Origin: Anaeramoeba flamelloides
Taxonomy: Eukaryota > Metamonada > Anaeramoebidae
DNA length: 64,000 nt
Assembly (NCBI GenBank): GCA_027625915.1
Contig: JANTQA010000015.1
Coordinates: 8,337,001 to 8,401,000, forward strand
Direction: 5' to 3'
This document shows positions 1-12,565 of this stretch, in pieces. Positions within the stretch are counted from its first letter, which is position 1; each line of letters starts with the position of its first letter. The notes beneath the pieces are model-generated. The model ran no database searches, was not told the origin of the DNA, and saw nothing but the letters and a program-made list of their open reading frames with translations. The position numbers were made by a program, and so were the translations under genes.

Positions 1-2
1 AA

Positions 3-2591
3 TTACTTATAATTTTTTGGATGAGTTTGTTTAAGTTGATCCCATAAAATCGGGAATTTAATTTTTGCAGCGTTTATAATTTCATCTTTTGATGCCGGTG
101 ATTTAATACTTCTAAGAATTTCCAGAACATAAACATGTTTATATTTATTTCTGGTCTCTTTTTTTTCAAATTTATTTTGATTATTTAATAATTTGTTTTG
201 ATGTAAAAGTTGTTGCGGATCTTGTTGCTGTCCCTGTTGTTTGAAATCTTGGTTCAATTGCAAATTATTTTGCAAAAAATTATTGATATTTGCTTCCGGG
301 TACTTATTTTCAAGTTCCTCCATTGTTTTTTTGATTTCATTCCCATTTTGTCTGTTGTGTTCATTCAAATTTGAAAAAAAATTATTTCGGTTTTTTGATT
401 TTAAGAATTCCTCGATTTTTCTTTTTTCAATTTCAAATTCATTTTCAATTTTTAAATCCCTTTTATTGTTGTTTGTGTTTATTTCTTGTTCATTTTCAAT
501 TTCAATTTGCATTTGGTTTGTATTTTCGTTTCCATTTCTATTTTCATCCAGTGTTCCTTTTTCTGGTTGGATCTCTTTTACGTTATTATTAATATCAAAT
601 TGGTTTTGTTGGATTACTTGATTGTTTGTATTCAATGGGTTTTTTAAATTAAGATCTAAATAATTATTTTGATTTTCTTTAATTTTCTCTAATTCCATCT
701 TCATATTTTGATCTAAATTATTAAAAATAATTTTTTTTTCAAGTGGAAGATTATTTTGTAATTCAATTGTTGCCTTCAAGTTTTTTTCCTTTTCATTTAT
801 ATTCGCATGGTTGTTGTCTATGTTGTTGTTGTTGATGTTTATGTTGTTGTTGTTGTTTATGTTATTCGTGTTAAAAGTATTTTGTTGTTTCAAATTGTCA
901 AAATTTTTATATTCCGTTTTTTTTAATTCAAGATCTAGTGGAAATGGTGTATCCAATTTTAATTCCTTTTCAATGTTATTTTTTTTATTGTTGGGACTTA
1001 TGTTTGGGATTTGAAACCCAATTAAATTTTGGAACAAATTATTTCCTGTAGAAGGGGGCTCATCAAGGCCAGATAATAATAATTCATCAGCATTTTCTTG
1101 TGGAGATCTAAAATCATCACTTTTTTCTTTTCCTTTTGTTTTCCCTCTCCCTCTTCCTCGTCCTCTCCCTTTTCCTCTTCCTCTTCCTCTTCCCTTTCCT
1201 TTTCCTCTTCCTCGCCCCCTTCCTCTTCCTCTTCCTCTTCCCCTTTTTTTACCTCTTCCTTTTGCTCTCCCTCTTGTTTTACCTCTTCCCTTTCCTCTTC
1301 CTTTTGCTTTACCTCTTCCTCTTCCTCTCCCTCTTCCTTTGCCACTTACTTTTTCGTTCTCTTCATTTTCTTCTTTGATTTGATATTGGATATCAGGGTT
1401 TGTTTCCACTGATATTGCTTTTTGTTTTTCATCTCCATCTCCATCCCCATTTTCATTTTCATTTTCATTTTCATTTTCATTTTCCGTTTCCGTTTCCTTT
1501 TCTTTTTCTTTTTCCTTTCCGTTTACTTTCTCATTGGCTTTTGTGTTTCCATTTTCGTTTTCGTTTTTGTTTTCATTTCTGTTTACTTTTTCGTTTTCGT
1601 TTCCATTTTCATTTACACGAAGACTATCATTTACATCAAGTTTATCATATTTTTTGCCCAAAAATTTTTTTTCTAAAATTTCTAATACTTTTTTTTCGTT
1701 TTCCTCCTTTTGAGTTAATTCGAATTGTTGTTGATTTTGTTGTTGGCTTTGGGTATTCCCATGGTTCAATCCGAATTCTTGTGAATTGTTCTTCTGATTT
1801 TTTTCTTCGTCAATAAAAGGAATCGTTTCATTATTTGGTGCATCCGGCTGTGGCGATTGGTTTTCCTGTGTTGGTCTCATTTCCTTATTGGCCGTTTGAG
1901 TCTCGTTATTATTTTGGTTGTTCGGTAGACTTGTTGAAAAAACTTGTCCCTGGAATACCTGTGGTTTGTGGCGGTGTGTTTTTCTGATCCTTGATCGGTT
2001 CCTTAAATTTGACTGTGATTTTAAAATTGGTTTGTTTACTTTGACTTTTGGTTTGGTTCTTTGTTGTGCTAAAATGCTGCTGGGGCTGAGACTGAGACTG
2101 TTTTTGGAACTGGTGTTCTTGTTTTCAGTCTTAGTTATGATGTCTTTATTGTTGCCCTTGTTTGTCTTGTTGCTAGCAAGGCCTGTTTTTGTGTTTTGAA
2201 GAATCCTTGTGATACTTTTAATTTGCGAGATGCTCCCGAGTGACTCTTGGTTGTTTAACAAGATGTCCCCTTTTGGAAGATCAATCTTATTCGGCTGCCC
2301 CTTGTTGCTTGAGCCGATCTCGATCAGTGAATATTTCTTGTCGTTCCCCAAAACCCAGAGCGTCTTGGGTGGGGTTTGGCCCATCAAAAAGGATCCTAAC
2401 GAAGAGAACGCAATTTGCGGATTGTACACAGACTTGTAGCAATTCCAAAGATCCGGCTCGTCTTTAATCACCTGGTTAATTATTTCGCTTTTTGTTGAGG
2501 GCTTGTCGAGACGGATTAAGGATCTTTGCACCAAGGGCCATCCCTGAAGGATGAAATCTTCTCTTTTTTGTTGTAGCTCCTTGAGTTTGAG
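3..2591 (-). CDS. Gly-Arg-Lys-rich protein with a repeated helical domain at both ends (partial gene)
   Basis: Function is not recognised. Near the N-terminus is a ~45-residue block with the pattern [14 protein letters not shown], followed by a Trp-Val-Leu-Gly segment that could be the wing of a winged helix. The last ~40 residues repeat it as [14 protein letters not shown], so the same small domain caps both ends. Between them are Asn/Gln-rich stretches, an acidic Glu-Asn-Lys tract (about 1430-1620), and a 65-residue Arg-Gly/Lys-Gly tract (about 1130-1345) that would suit RNA or chromatin binding. No ATG begins the frame. It stays open upstream of 2534, reading [18 protein letters not shown], to an acceptor-like ctaac...ttacag at 2592, so a 5' exon is probably missing. 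The TAA at 3-5 overlaps a GTAATT that could be a donor: the second domain stops short of the first, so the gene probably continues left. A chromatin- or RNA-associated role is a guess. Confidence 0.7.
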   Translation of the reverse strand, partial: LKLKELQQKREDFILQGWPLVQRSLIRLDKPSTKSEIINQVIKDEPDLWNCYKSVYNPQIAFSSLGSFLMGQTPPKTLWVLGNDKKYSLIEIGSSNKGQPNKIDLPKGDILLNNQESLGSISQIKSITRILQNTKTGLASNKTNKGNNKDIITKTENKNTSSKNSLSLSPSSILAQQRTKPKVKVNKPILKSQSNLRNRSRIRKTHRHKPQVFQGQVFSTSLPNNQNNNETQTANKEMRPTQENQSPQPDAPNNETIPFIDEEKNQKNNSQEFGLNHGNTQSQQQNQQQFELTQKEENEKKVLEILEKKFLGKKYDKLDVNDSLRVNENGNENEKVNRNENKNENENGNTKANEKVNGKEKEKEKETETENENENENENENGDGDGDEKQKAISVETNPDIQYQIKEENEENEKVSGKGRGRGRGRGKAKGRGKGRGKTRGRAKGRGKKRGRGRGRGRGRGRGKGKGRGRGRGKGRGRGRGRGKTKGKEKSDDFRSPQENADELLLSGLDEPPSTGNNLFQNLIGFQIPNISPNNKKNNIEKELKLDTPFPLDLELKKTEYKNFDNLKQQNTFNTNNINNNNNININNNNIDNNHANINEKEKNLKATIELQNNLPLEKKIIFNNLDQNMKMELEKIKENQNNYLDLNLKNPLNTNNQVIQQNQFDINNNVKEIQPEKGTLDENRNGNENTNQMQIEIENEQEINTNNNKRDLKIENEFEIEKRKIEEFLKSKNRNNFFSNLNEHNRQNGNEIKKTMEELENKYPEANINNFLQNNLQLNQDFKQQGQQQDPQQLLHQNKLLNNQNKFEKKETRNKYKHVYVLEILRSIKSPASKDEIINAAKIKFPILWDQLKQTHPKNYK

Positions 2592-5500
2592 CTGTAATTG
2601 CTGGCCAGGTGTTAGTTTTGTGTTTTTGTAACTTGTTGTTTGGTTTGTCTTTGGAAGGAAGGTTTTTTTTTGATAAAAATCAACGATTTTTGTTTTTTTT
2701 TGTTTTTGTTTTTTTTGTTTTTTTTGTTTGTTTTTTTTGTTTGTTTTTTTTGTTTTTGTTTTTGTTTTTGTTTTTTTGTTGTAAAATGTGTGTTGTTACG
2801 ACAAAAAGAAAAAAAATTTAGGGCTGAGCATAGTCAATTAAAATTGATGGGTGATATGTTTTATGGGGATTGGTTTTGCAAAATCCCAAATTTTTTTTTT
2901 TTTTTCGGTTTGGAGATTGGAAGAAAAATTACTTTTTGTAAATTTTTATTCATTTTTCAAGATTTGTTTTTTCCAAAACACAAAGATATCTAAACAAGGT
3001 TAAGAAAAGTGTTTTTGAAAATCCAATTGGTACTACCTTTAAGCAAGAACAAATCAACTTTACTTGTTTTTTTTTTTTTTTTTTTTATTTTATTTTTTAC
3101 TCCAAAGAATAGGAAAATAAATTTTTGTTTGAAAGACAAAAAAATCGCAAGATTTTAAAGAGACAAAAACATAAAAAAACAAATAAAATACTTTCCTCAA
3201 AAATAATGAAATACATAGTTTCTTGTTTGTTTATGGGTTTAATGATTTGGTAGGTGAGGATTTTTTAAAAACCATTTGGACTTTTAACTTTTTTTGCAGC
3301 AAAGAACAAACATTTGGTTTAATAGCCGTACTCTACTTGTTCTTGTTCGTTGAAAATTTGTTCGAGTTTTGATACTTTCACAAACAAATTTTCTAGATTT
3401 TTTCAAGTCAATATTTCCATTTTAAATTGATTTCTTTCTTTCTCATGTTTTTGAATAGTTTGAGAGATTTTAAGTGACTTTTTTAAACTAAAAAAAAATT
3501 TTAGTTGGCTTATTTCCATAAAAAACAAGATCTTCATTATTTTAAGTCCTTATTAACATATCATTTTTTACGATTTTTTTGTTTTCGCGTATTTACCACA
3601 AACTTTTGAATTTCTTTTTACTTTTTTTTTTTTTTTTTCAAATTTTATTCCAACAACATAATTATTTGATTCAATTCACGTCCACACCGCAAACTGTTTT
3701 GTTGTTGTTTTTTTGGATCCTAACTCAACCTTTTTTATCATTTTTTTCTCTAAAAGAAAGAAAAAATAAAATAAGAATTGAAGAAAAATAAAGCACAAGA
3801 AAAAAATTGTGTTAAAGATCTTTTGTATCACAACACAGAAACAAATAAACACTTTTCTTTTCACAACTCCATTTACAAAAGATTCCTTTTATGATTGAAT
3901 TTTGCGAAAAACTCCAACCACAACCAAAATTTGTTTTTTGCCTTGTTGTAATTGTACTAAAAACAAATTGTTTTTTCTGTACTTCTTTATTTTTGTTTCC
4001 ATTAGCAACCCTGAGATTACCAAAAGTTTTGGAAAAGGATCTCTAAATAATGAAATAAAACAGTTTGGCTAAGAGTTACAACTGTTTTCAAAAAGTGTTG
4101 ACGGCATGTTTGAAAAAATGCTGTTCAAACTGTTTGGTGCATTCTTATCTTGAGTTTAGCCAAAACTTTTTTTCTTCAGTTTTTCTCAAAAGCTTTAACG
4201 AAATTTTTTTGTTCATTTTCACTTGATTTGTTTAGTTCGGTACCAATTTTTTGTTCTGTGGGGGTTAACATAGAAGATATTATCAAACAAAAATGATTTA
4301 AAATTAAGTGGGCTAAGGGCGAATAAACTAAAAAAAAAATAATCGAGGATATTTACTGTAGTCAAAATAAAGCGTGCAAAAAAATTTAATGCATGTTTCA
4401 AAATAAAAAGCGTGTTTTTTTGTTATAGTTGACCAATACATTAAACAATCAAAGAAATCAATAATAAACCCTAAAAAAAGATGGTATTGATTTCTTAAAG
4501 TTCTATTATATAAAAAGAAATTCTAAAAATAAAGGATCAAATTGCAAAATTTATCTCAAAAAAAAGAGTAAATTTTTGAGAAAATTTTAATCATAAAAAA
4601 AAACAAAAAATTTCAAAAAAATTGAGAATATTATGGAAAATGTTAAACTATTTGCATGAATAATTTAAATTTTACTGAAAATAACCAGAGTTTTACTTTC
4701 AAAATTAATTTGGGCTCATGTATAATATTACTTAGTTGATTGGATGTTGCCTTGGTACAAGAATAAAAAAAAGCATGGATAATATTTTGAAACACAGATT
4801 ATAGTCGTAGTGCACGCATTATTTTGATCACAGTAATAGCAAATTCAAAAAAACTTTTACCCCATCTTGAAATTGAAAAACAAAGTAAAAATCCGATTAC
4901 TACATATACCCAACTTACTTTAAATACTATTTACGTAAATGAATTATTGTTTTTAAAAAGTTTGATTTATTTTTTCTTTTTTGAAAAGTTCAAAATCCAA
5001 AATAGTTCTTAATTATTTCAAAAAAAACTATACTTCTTTAAAAGAAGAAAGAAATCTTATTTATTCAAAGGAAAACTACCAAAACAAACTCAAAAATTAA
5101 ACCACAAAGTTTTAAAATAACCTAATATAAATAAATCTACTTAATTTCAAAAAAATTACAATCATTATTTTAAGCTCGAAAAAAATATATTTTATTGAAT
5201 CAAAGAACAGTTTTCAAATCAATTTTTTCTCTTTATTTGAATAAAAAAATCCAAGAACAAAAAACCAAACAATCCAATTAAAAATTATCCCAAAATACTT
5301 TTTTAGAACCTGGAAAATTCAACTAATAATCTAAAAAAATAATTTTTAATTTGATTATTTTTAATCGACGTTTAATGACTCAATCTTAATTATTTTGGCA
5401 AGTTTCTAATAACTCTCCGATTCAATACCCCAATAATCTTTATTATTATTATTATGTATTTTATAAAAATTTTTAAACAAATAAAACAAATTCAAATTAA

Positions 5501-7059
5501 TAACCCCACTAAAAAAAGAATAGATATTCTTAAAGATAAATTAAAATAATAACGACAATTTTTGCTCTTATTATTCGAAAAAGAGTATTACCTAAAATTT
5601 AAAATTTGAAGAAATTTAATTAATATTTGTGAATACAATTAATAAACAATTGTTTCAGATCTCCAAGGATTCTACTTAGATATTTATTGCTACTCTGTTT
5701 TTAAAATAAGATAAAAGTTTCAATTTTTTTTTTTGATACAAACTTTCAGAAATTACTAAAAGTGAAATAACATCAAAATAAATTTTTTTTTGGCAAATTT
5801 TTTTTTTTCTAAATTGAACCCAAAAATCCAAATAAATAAGATTAGATCTTTTGACTGGAAATTTCATTGTGGAATTAGACCACTTTTAAAAATAATAAAC
5901 CATCTCTTTATAAAGTTGATAAAGGAGTTGAATATTTGGTTTCATCAAACCCCGGGGTAAATAATTACTCTATTAACACCCTGAAAAAAATAAATCAGAG
6001 TTACTAACCCACCTAAATGCAAGCCAACATATTGCAAATTTTATTTTTTTGGGAACTATATTATATTCCTATTAAAGGAATTAGCCCCACCTGTGATTTC
6101 TCTATAATCAAAATATGTTGAAATCGAGTGTAAATGATATTAGTGTTACACGCCTCATCACGCCCCAAAAAATATATTGAAATCTAATTGAACAATAAAT
6201 TATTAGATTTTTTACTAATGATCACAATTAAAAAATATACATTTTGATAATTTTTTTTTATAATTTCTTATTCAAATCTAAAAATAGAAACTCTATATAA
6301 TAGTTTTCTGGTATTTAATAATTCTTTTTGAGAACTTCCAAAAGTAACCATTTTTTCAAAATTTTTTAATATCAAAGATTAACTCTATAACTATCAACAT
6401 AAAAACCACAAAAATGATGAGTTTTGTTTACCCTCATTCTGAAACTAATTATAACATCAACACGTTTTCCTTATTTCAGAAATAATTTGTCAAAATAATC
6501 TGTGGGCCTATTATTGGTTTATTTTTATTTATGTTATTATTTAGAAACTAATCTACATATCAAGAACAATCCAGGAAAGATATTTTCCAACTTTTTAATC
6601 CGAAAAATGATGATTCAAGTTTCATATTTGCGTTGAAATGCAGATTTTTTTCTTGAAATTGTTGGGGATTTTTACTAATATAAGGATCACTTTAGATTGA
6701 TGGGATCAATAATAAGTACTATTTAACAAATTGATTTTCTGGACAATGGGCGTATGCCACATTAATTTAATTTAAATCGAGTAACCACTTTCTTTAATCT
6801 TAGTCTTCTCCCCATTTGACATTAACCCCTTAAATTCAAAAAATAACAAAAATTATTTGGTTCAATTACATTTTTTATAAATTTATAACTTCAAAATTTC
6901 AAAAAATACCAAATAATAGAACATCTCAAAAATTGACTTTTTTGTAGTGTGTTTGGATTTCTATTAATAAAATTCTTTCTTTTAAAACTTCATAAATTGA
7001 AATAAGGGAAATTGAACTATAAACAAGAGAACATTTATATGCTTTTATTAGTATCTGTG
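2592..7059. other. AT-rich intergenic region
   Basis: No supportable gene. 2680-2780 is a T-run tract punctuated by single Gs, just upstream of the 5' end of the first gene. Several short frames exist, but they are low-complexity Phe/Leu/Lys reading of homopolymers and lack coding character. Slightly GC-richer patches at about 5930-6180 and 6690-6840 were read in all frames without finding a convincing exon. Confidence 0.5.
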
Positions 7060-8545
7060 TGAATTCAAACAAACCAAGATAGTACAAAACCCCGATTAAC
7101 TAAAAAAATAAGACACTAACCGCTTAAAACGTTATTGATCAAATTGCCTTAAAGAATAAATCAAATAATTTTTTCAAATAATTTTAATAAACTTTATTTT
7201 CTTTGGATTTTTTCAAACAGTCTAAATTTGAGAAATTAAAAATATCCTTTTTAAAAAAAAGATCAGAAATAAAGGACATTTTTCAAATTAAAAAACAACA
7301 AATCCTCAAAAAAAAAAAAAATCAAAAAAATTCAATTTTACAATTTTTATTGATCAAGTTAAGAATTTTTTGAATTTAAACAAAAATTCAAAAAAAATAA
7401 AAAAGAAAAAATACACAAGACATTTATTGTAAAAAAACTTGTCTTGGTTGATTGAATTGATTCCCCAAACGTATTTGTGTGTTGTTGAAATTAGAGTTAT
7501 TGGAGTTATTGTTTCTTGTGTTATTAAACGAATGATTGCTGTTATTCCATGGGATTTGATGCAAATTGTTATTGTGATAATAACTCAGACAAAAGGTTTG
7601 ATTTGTTGTATTATTGTTATTGTTGAAAAAAGTTGTATTTAAATCCAAATTATTGGTATTGGTGTTGTTGTTGTTGTTGTTGTTGTTTGGTTGGTCTGCT
7701 TGACTCATCTTTTGTGATATAAATGAAAAAATTTAGTTTTATTTCTTTTGAAAAAAAGATTTGAAAAAGTAAAAAGTTGATTTGGAAAAATAAATGATTT
7801 TAATTTTGTTCATTTTTTTTTTAAAATTCATTCAAATGAATATTTGTCCAGTCAACAGGAATGGTACAAAATAAAAAAACTCAGTGCCTTGTTCTTTTTG
7901 AAAGAAATTATAATAATTTTTTGTTCAAAATTGATAAAAAAATTTTCACAATTAATTTTTATTTTTTTTTACTGTTTTTTAGGATTCAAATTAAACAAAT
8001 TTCTCAAAAAGAAGAGGGTTTTTGGTATATTAAACCAGTTCAAAAACACAATCATTTTTGGTCTTGACTTCAAATCTAAATTAATTTTTAATTCAAAATA
8101 AAATCAGAAAACTCTTTTTCAAATGAAAAACTCCTCTTGAATTAAGTTTGTGGTTTTTTGAAAGTACTCTCTAAAAAAGAGAGATTTGGTTTTTGAGTTT
8201 TATCAAAGTTTTTGATTATTTATTTGGTAAAAATTTGTTTGAATGAAAACTGTTTTTATTTCAAAAAAATTCTTTGGTTTTGGTTAAATTGAATTAAATT
8301 TGAAAGAAATTCCCAAGAAAAAGAAAGAAGAAACAAAATTAACAGTTCTTCGTTTTACTTTTTCGAATTATTAAAAAAAAGTCAGAGTTTTGGTTATTTT
8401 AAATAATTTTAAGGGAACTGTTGTTTGAATAGATCATAATTATATTTAGACTTTACTTTAGAAATAAGTTGAAAATTATTGACAGTATATCACTTCAAGA
8501 CAACAAGTGTATATTGATCCGAAAGAAATTAGAATTTGTCTCTTT
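7060..8545. repeat. Segmental duplication, copy A
   Basis: This stretch matches 18600-20095 in the same orientation, with small indels and scattered substitutions. Similarity is strongest from about 7190 to 8400 and fades at both edges. The matching block contains the Asn-rich ORF and about 800 bp of flank on its 5' side, so the whole locus was copied, not just the ORF. No terminal inverted repeats or poly(A) tail mark the edges, so an ordinary duplication about 11.5 kb apart is more likely than retroposition. Confidence 0.85.
7424..7708 (-). CDS. Small Asn-rich protein, copy A
   Basis: A 94-residue frame beginning MSQADQP and ending RQVFLQ, with Asn in about 40% of positions, a few aromatic residues in the middle (FCLSYYHNNN, QIPWNN) and no recognisable domain. 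Its only relative here is the 95-residue copy at 18978-19265. Outside the polymorphic Asn runs the two differ by a single Ser/Leu substitution. The stop TAA overlaps a possible AATAAA signal (caataaatg). The ATG directly follows an acceptor-like tract (actaaa...cacaaaag), so an unseen 5' exon is possible. Function is unknown. Homopolymer-rich short ORFs can be fortuitous, so the case rests on the retained frame in both copies. Confidence 0.5.
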   Translation of the reverse strand: MSQADQPNNNNNNNNTNTNNLDLNTTFFNNNNNTTNQTFCLSYYHNNNLHQIPWNNSNHSFNNTRNNNSNNSNFNNTQIRLGNQFNQPRQVFLQ

Positions 8546-9410
8546 GAAAAAAAATTTATAACATTTTTTTTAAGGTTCTAGTCATTTACCGTGAATATGC
8601 ACCATACTCAAGGGGTGGCCTGGGACTAAAAAGGGTATTAAGGAATAGCCCTTCTTTTGGTTGACAAAATTCAAATAACAAAAAAAAAAATTCATAGGAT
8701 CTCTTTGATAAAAAATTCAACAAATAAAAAAAAAGTTTAAAAGAGTTCTCAATTTCAAAAAATCAAAATTTAAAAAAAAAAATTCATCTTTTCTCATTTT
8801 CTATTTCCAAATGGTTAAATTTCTTTAATTTAAAACAAATTGCTTTCTTGAATTTCGCAATCAATTTAATTCGATTTAGTCTGGTTTGTGGTTATTTTAA
8901 AACCCTCTAAATTTGACCAAGTAAGGATTAGGTAAAATTCAATCGATAAAAATATTTCATTTGAAAAATGAAAAAAAAGAAAAAAAAATCACCGAGATCT
9001 CAAAAAGCGACAAAGAGAGAGACTTCAAAACTAACAAAGTTGTTTTCAAAATTGTAATTCAAAACCATTCTAATTGGAAATTGAGTGTCGATCTTTGGTG
9101 CTTTTTTCTAAAAATGTCCACATTGTTGGTTGTTGATATTTGGAGATCGATCGTACATCATAGGTTGGTTGGTTTTTGATTGGTGTTAGGTACTCATAAA
9201 ATTACTAAAAAGTTTTTTTTCATTTCAAAATAAAAAATTTCACTGGAACCTCTTGAATCTTAAAGTTTTTAATTCTCAAAATGTTCCTTCTGATTACATT
9301 TTTTTTTAATGATTAGTTAAAAAAAGTCAAATTTTATTGGAACACAGCTAACCGCTTCAATTCTTATGACTTTTTTTTTTTATGCTAAACTAATATAACC
9401 AATATTTTTA
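8546..9410. other. Intergenic region with a short GC-rich island
   Basis: Mostly A/T homopolymers without a gene. An unusually GC-rich ~70 bp island lies at 8587-8655. Within it, aagggtatt...aatagccctt can fold into a short hairpin. Nothing else is supportable. Confidence 0.4.
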
Positions 9411-9606
9411 CAGTCAGTTCCACTTTTAAGGCACAAGCTTTCAACGAAATTTAAGGCACAATAAAAATCTCAAATTAAGGCACAAAATTCATATTCTGGT
9501 AAAATAAATTGTAAAAAAAAAAATTCCAAATTTTGTGTCTTAATTTGAGATTTTTTTGTGCCTTAAATTTCGTTGAAAGTTTGCTCCTTAAAAGTGGAAC
9601 TGACTG
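9411..9606. mobile_element. MITE family 1 (CAGTCAGT ends), copy 1
   Basis: A 196 bp non-autonomous element made almost entirely of two inverted arms. It starts CAGTCAGTTCCACTTTTAAG and ends with the complement, CTTAAAAGTGGAACTGACTG, and is flanked by TA on both sides (9409-9410 and 9607-9608). Both arms carry TTTCAACGAAATTTAAGGCA or its complement. TA target duplication and a CAGT start are typical of Tc1/mariner-derived MITEs. A second copy lies at 51550-51747. No partner transposase with these ends is in the window; the Tc1 element at 38744 has different termini. Confidence 0.9.
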
Positions 9607-12565
9607 TAAATTAAAAGTATTCTATCTTTAATTGTTGATTAATCCTCTTAATAAACAAATATTCTTGGTGAAAATCGAACATTTCTTTCGTTTTTTTTTT
9701 ATTGAAACTAAATCAACACCCCTAAAAAAGACTATTTTTTCAAAAACCAAAAAAGAATTGTTAAATTAACACCAACCCCATTTTCGATTCTGAAGAAGGA
9801 AAAATTAATAAAATGATATAAATTTGTAAATGAAAGTCTTCAAGACAAGGATCTTTTTAGGAAAAAAAAAAGAAGTAAAAAAAAAAAAAAAATACAAAAG
9901 AAATTAAAAAAAAAATAAAAATTTGTTTCTTTTTTTAAACAATTTAAACTTTTATTAAAAACATTAGAAAAAAAATAATATTAAATGTTAAAAAGGGATA
10001 ATTCAATTGTGATTTGATAAAAATGGCTGTAAATATTTTTTGACAATAAATATTATTGAAAAATAGCAATGAAAAAGAATATAAAGAGTAAAAAACGTGT
10101 AAAAGTTATAAAATGTTAAACTAAACCTTAAAAAAAGAAAATTTTTATGACAAAAAACACAAAAATATGTTAAATAATTGTATATATTATCTTAATTTCT
10201 AATCGCAATTAAATTTGCACAAAATAGTTAAAAAAATAAAAATGAACTTACACTAAAATGAAGAGCAAAAATGATTGAAAACCTAACGTTTTAATAGATA
10301 TTAATCATGTTAAAAATTTCAAATAAAAGCTAGGGTATTATTATTATTGAAAAAGATTGTTTGTTATTAGAAGTCATATTGTAACTTGTTTGTAAATCTT
10401 CATGTTTGAAAATAATTATTTGAGATATTTGATTTTTATAATGAATTGGTTGATTTTAAAGAGATGTAGATTATAATATTTTGATATGAACAAGTTTGAG
10501 AAATATTTTTTGGAGCACTAAAATCATTTTTAGGATTTTTTTTGCTGATAAAACTAACTATTATTAAAAAAGATCTAAAATCCATTTTTTTTTTTTATTT
10601 TTTGTTTTTTTAAATAAATACAAAGAAAAAATGGAAAACAAAAAAAAAGATACACTAATTCCTTAAGATATATCAATAAAAATTACTTTTTTATGAGTTT
10701 TTAAATCCATAATAATTTTTTTTTTGTTTTTTTAAAACCCAAATTTAGTTAGAAAATAGAGAACTAATAAATAAATAAAAAAAAATTATAATAAAATATA
10801 GAATTTAATCTGATCTAACAACTAAAATATTTTGGGAGTACAAACCAATTAAAATATAATTCTTTTAAAGTTAATCAACTTAAAAACGGGAGTTTTTATT
10901 ATTATTTTTTTCATTTATATTTGATTGTTTTACTCTAAAAATTTTTCAAAAATTCATTTTTCAAATTTTTAATTAACCTGAAATTTAATTTTGACAACAT
11001 ATATTGCTCTGAAATCAATTAAAAACCAATACTTAATATTAAAAAGAAAGTTAAAATCCCCTAATGTTATTTTTTATATGTGTGCCCTCGACTTTTTAAG
11101 AGGTATACTTGATTACTTAATCCAATATATATTCTCAAAAATAATATTTCGATTAATATTCTAAAAAAATGATTTACCCCATCTTAAAAATCAAAAAATC
11201 GTCGTTCAAAAACCAATATCTAATAAATAATAAAATTTTATGTTCTTTTACAAGTTTCTCACCTTGGACTTAAATTAAGTTGAATAATGTAGTAAAAAAA
11301 AAAAAAAAACAATTATTTTTTTTTCCACTAGAACTAATTATTCTTTTACTAGACAATTTGTTCCAAAATACAGGGTACAATATTTTCATTCAGCTTTCCA
11401 AAAAAAAGGTTTTTAAATCCAAAAAAATTCTATTTTTCAATTTATAAATCAGTTTAAATTATTAAATTCCCTTCTAGAAATGGCATTTTTTTTTCGATGA
11501 TTTACTTTAATTCTTGAGATGTTATTTTTTTGTACCACTGAATGAAAATTTTGATCTTTTTAGTTTGCAATTAACAAAAAATTTTATTTAAATATTTCAT
11601 TAAATATTATTTTTTATATTATATATCTTTAAATTACCCCCAAAATAAAATATATAGTAAAAAATTACTGTTATTTTTTTAAAAATGTATCACTTTTTAT
11701 GAGATTTACAAACAGATAACTTTTCAAAAAAAATATAAACTTTTAAAAAAATATTGCTATTATTTTTTTTTTCAGAAATTTTAATTATTTTTCTCTTTTA
11801 ATGAAAGGAGAAAAATAAACTTTTGAAGAAGGAAGGGTAGTTGATATGAGAAAATTGTTTTTTTTTTTTTACTAAAAAAATTTTCAGACTTTAATTTTTT
11901 AAAAAGGGTTTAATTTAAAAAATTCTCCACTTTTAATTATGAAATAATATAATAAAAGTTTTAAAAAAGTGAGGAAATATTTTGAAATATTTATAATCAA
12001 ATCCAATTATTTTTTATGTTTACAAAAAATGAAAATTTGAGAAAGTTTCAAATAAAATCTCATTAACATTCATATACTACATTAACAAGATATCTTATCT
12101 TTTTATATTATCATATTACAATTAGAAACATCCCTAACCGGTAAAATTTATTGTTATATATATTTTTCATCTAAATTATTTATAATAACATAAAATCAAA
12201 AAATAATTAATTATTTTTAAACTTGTAAAATACCCTTTTATAAAAATAATCAAAAATAAAAACCAAAAAAAATAATTATCAAAAAAAAAATAATAAAAAA
12301 TAAAAAATCAAAATTAAAATGTCTTTAATAGAATCAGTACTTTATTATTTGGTTCATTATAATATATGATTATTACACATACATATATTTATTTTTAATA
12401 AATGAGAAATTGAACTAGAAATATTATTATTAATAAAAAGAATTCAATTGCTTTCGTAAAAAATTAAAATTTATTTATAAATGTGCAGATCTCCAAGATT
12501 TACATTCGAAATTTACATTTAATTTTTTTTTCGATTATTTTTCAAAAATCAAAAATATTGTTTAT
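9607..12565. other. AT-rich intergenic region
   Basis: About 3 kb of A/T homopolymer-dominated sequence without a credible open frame on either strand. No repeat shared with other parts of the window was noticed. Confidence 0.5.

Noticed and set aside
1022-1412. Ser/Phe- and Glu-rich frames overlapping the first gene on both strands
   Set aside because: They are shadow readings of the (CCTCTTCCT)n and (GRG) coding tract and have no independent coding character.
2609-2993. Phe/Val-rich plus-strand frames
   Set aside because: Pure reading of T-runs with single Gs; no composition or splice signals of a gene.
7844-8101. 85-residue plus-strand frame in the duplicated segment
   Set aside because: The other copy at 19400-19650 has frame-breaking indels, so the frame is not conserved.
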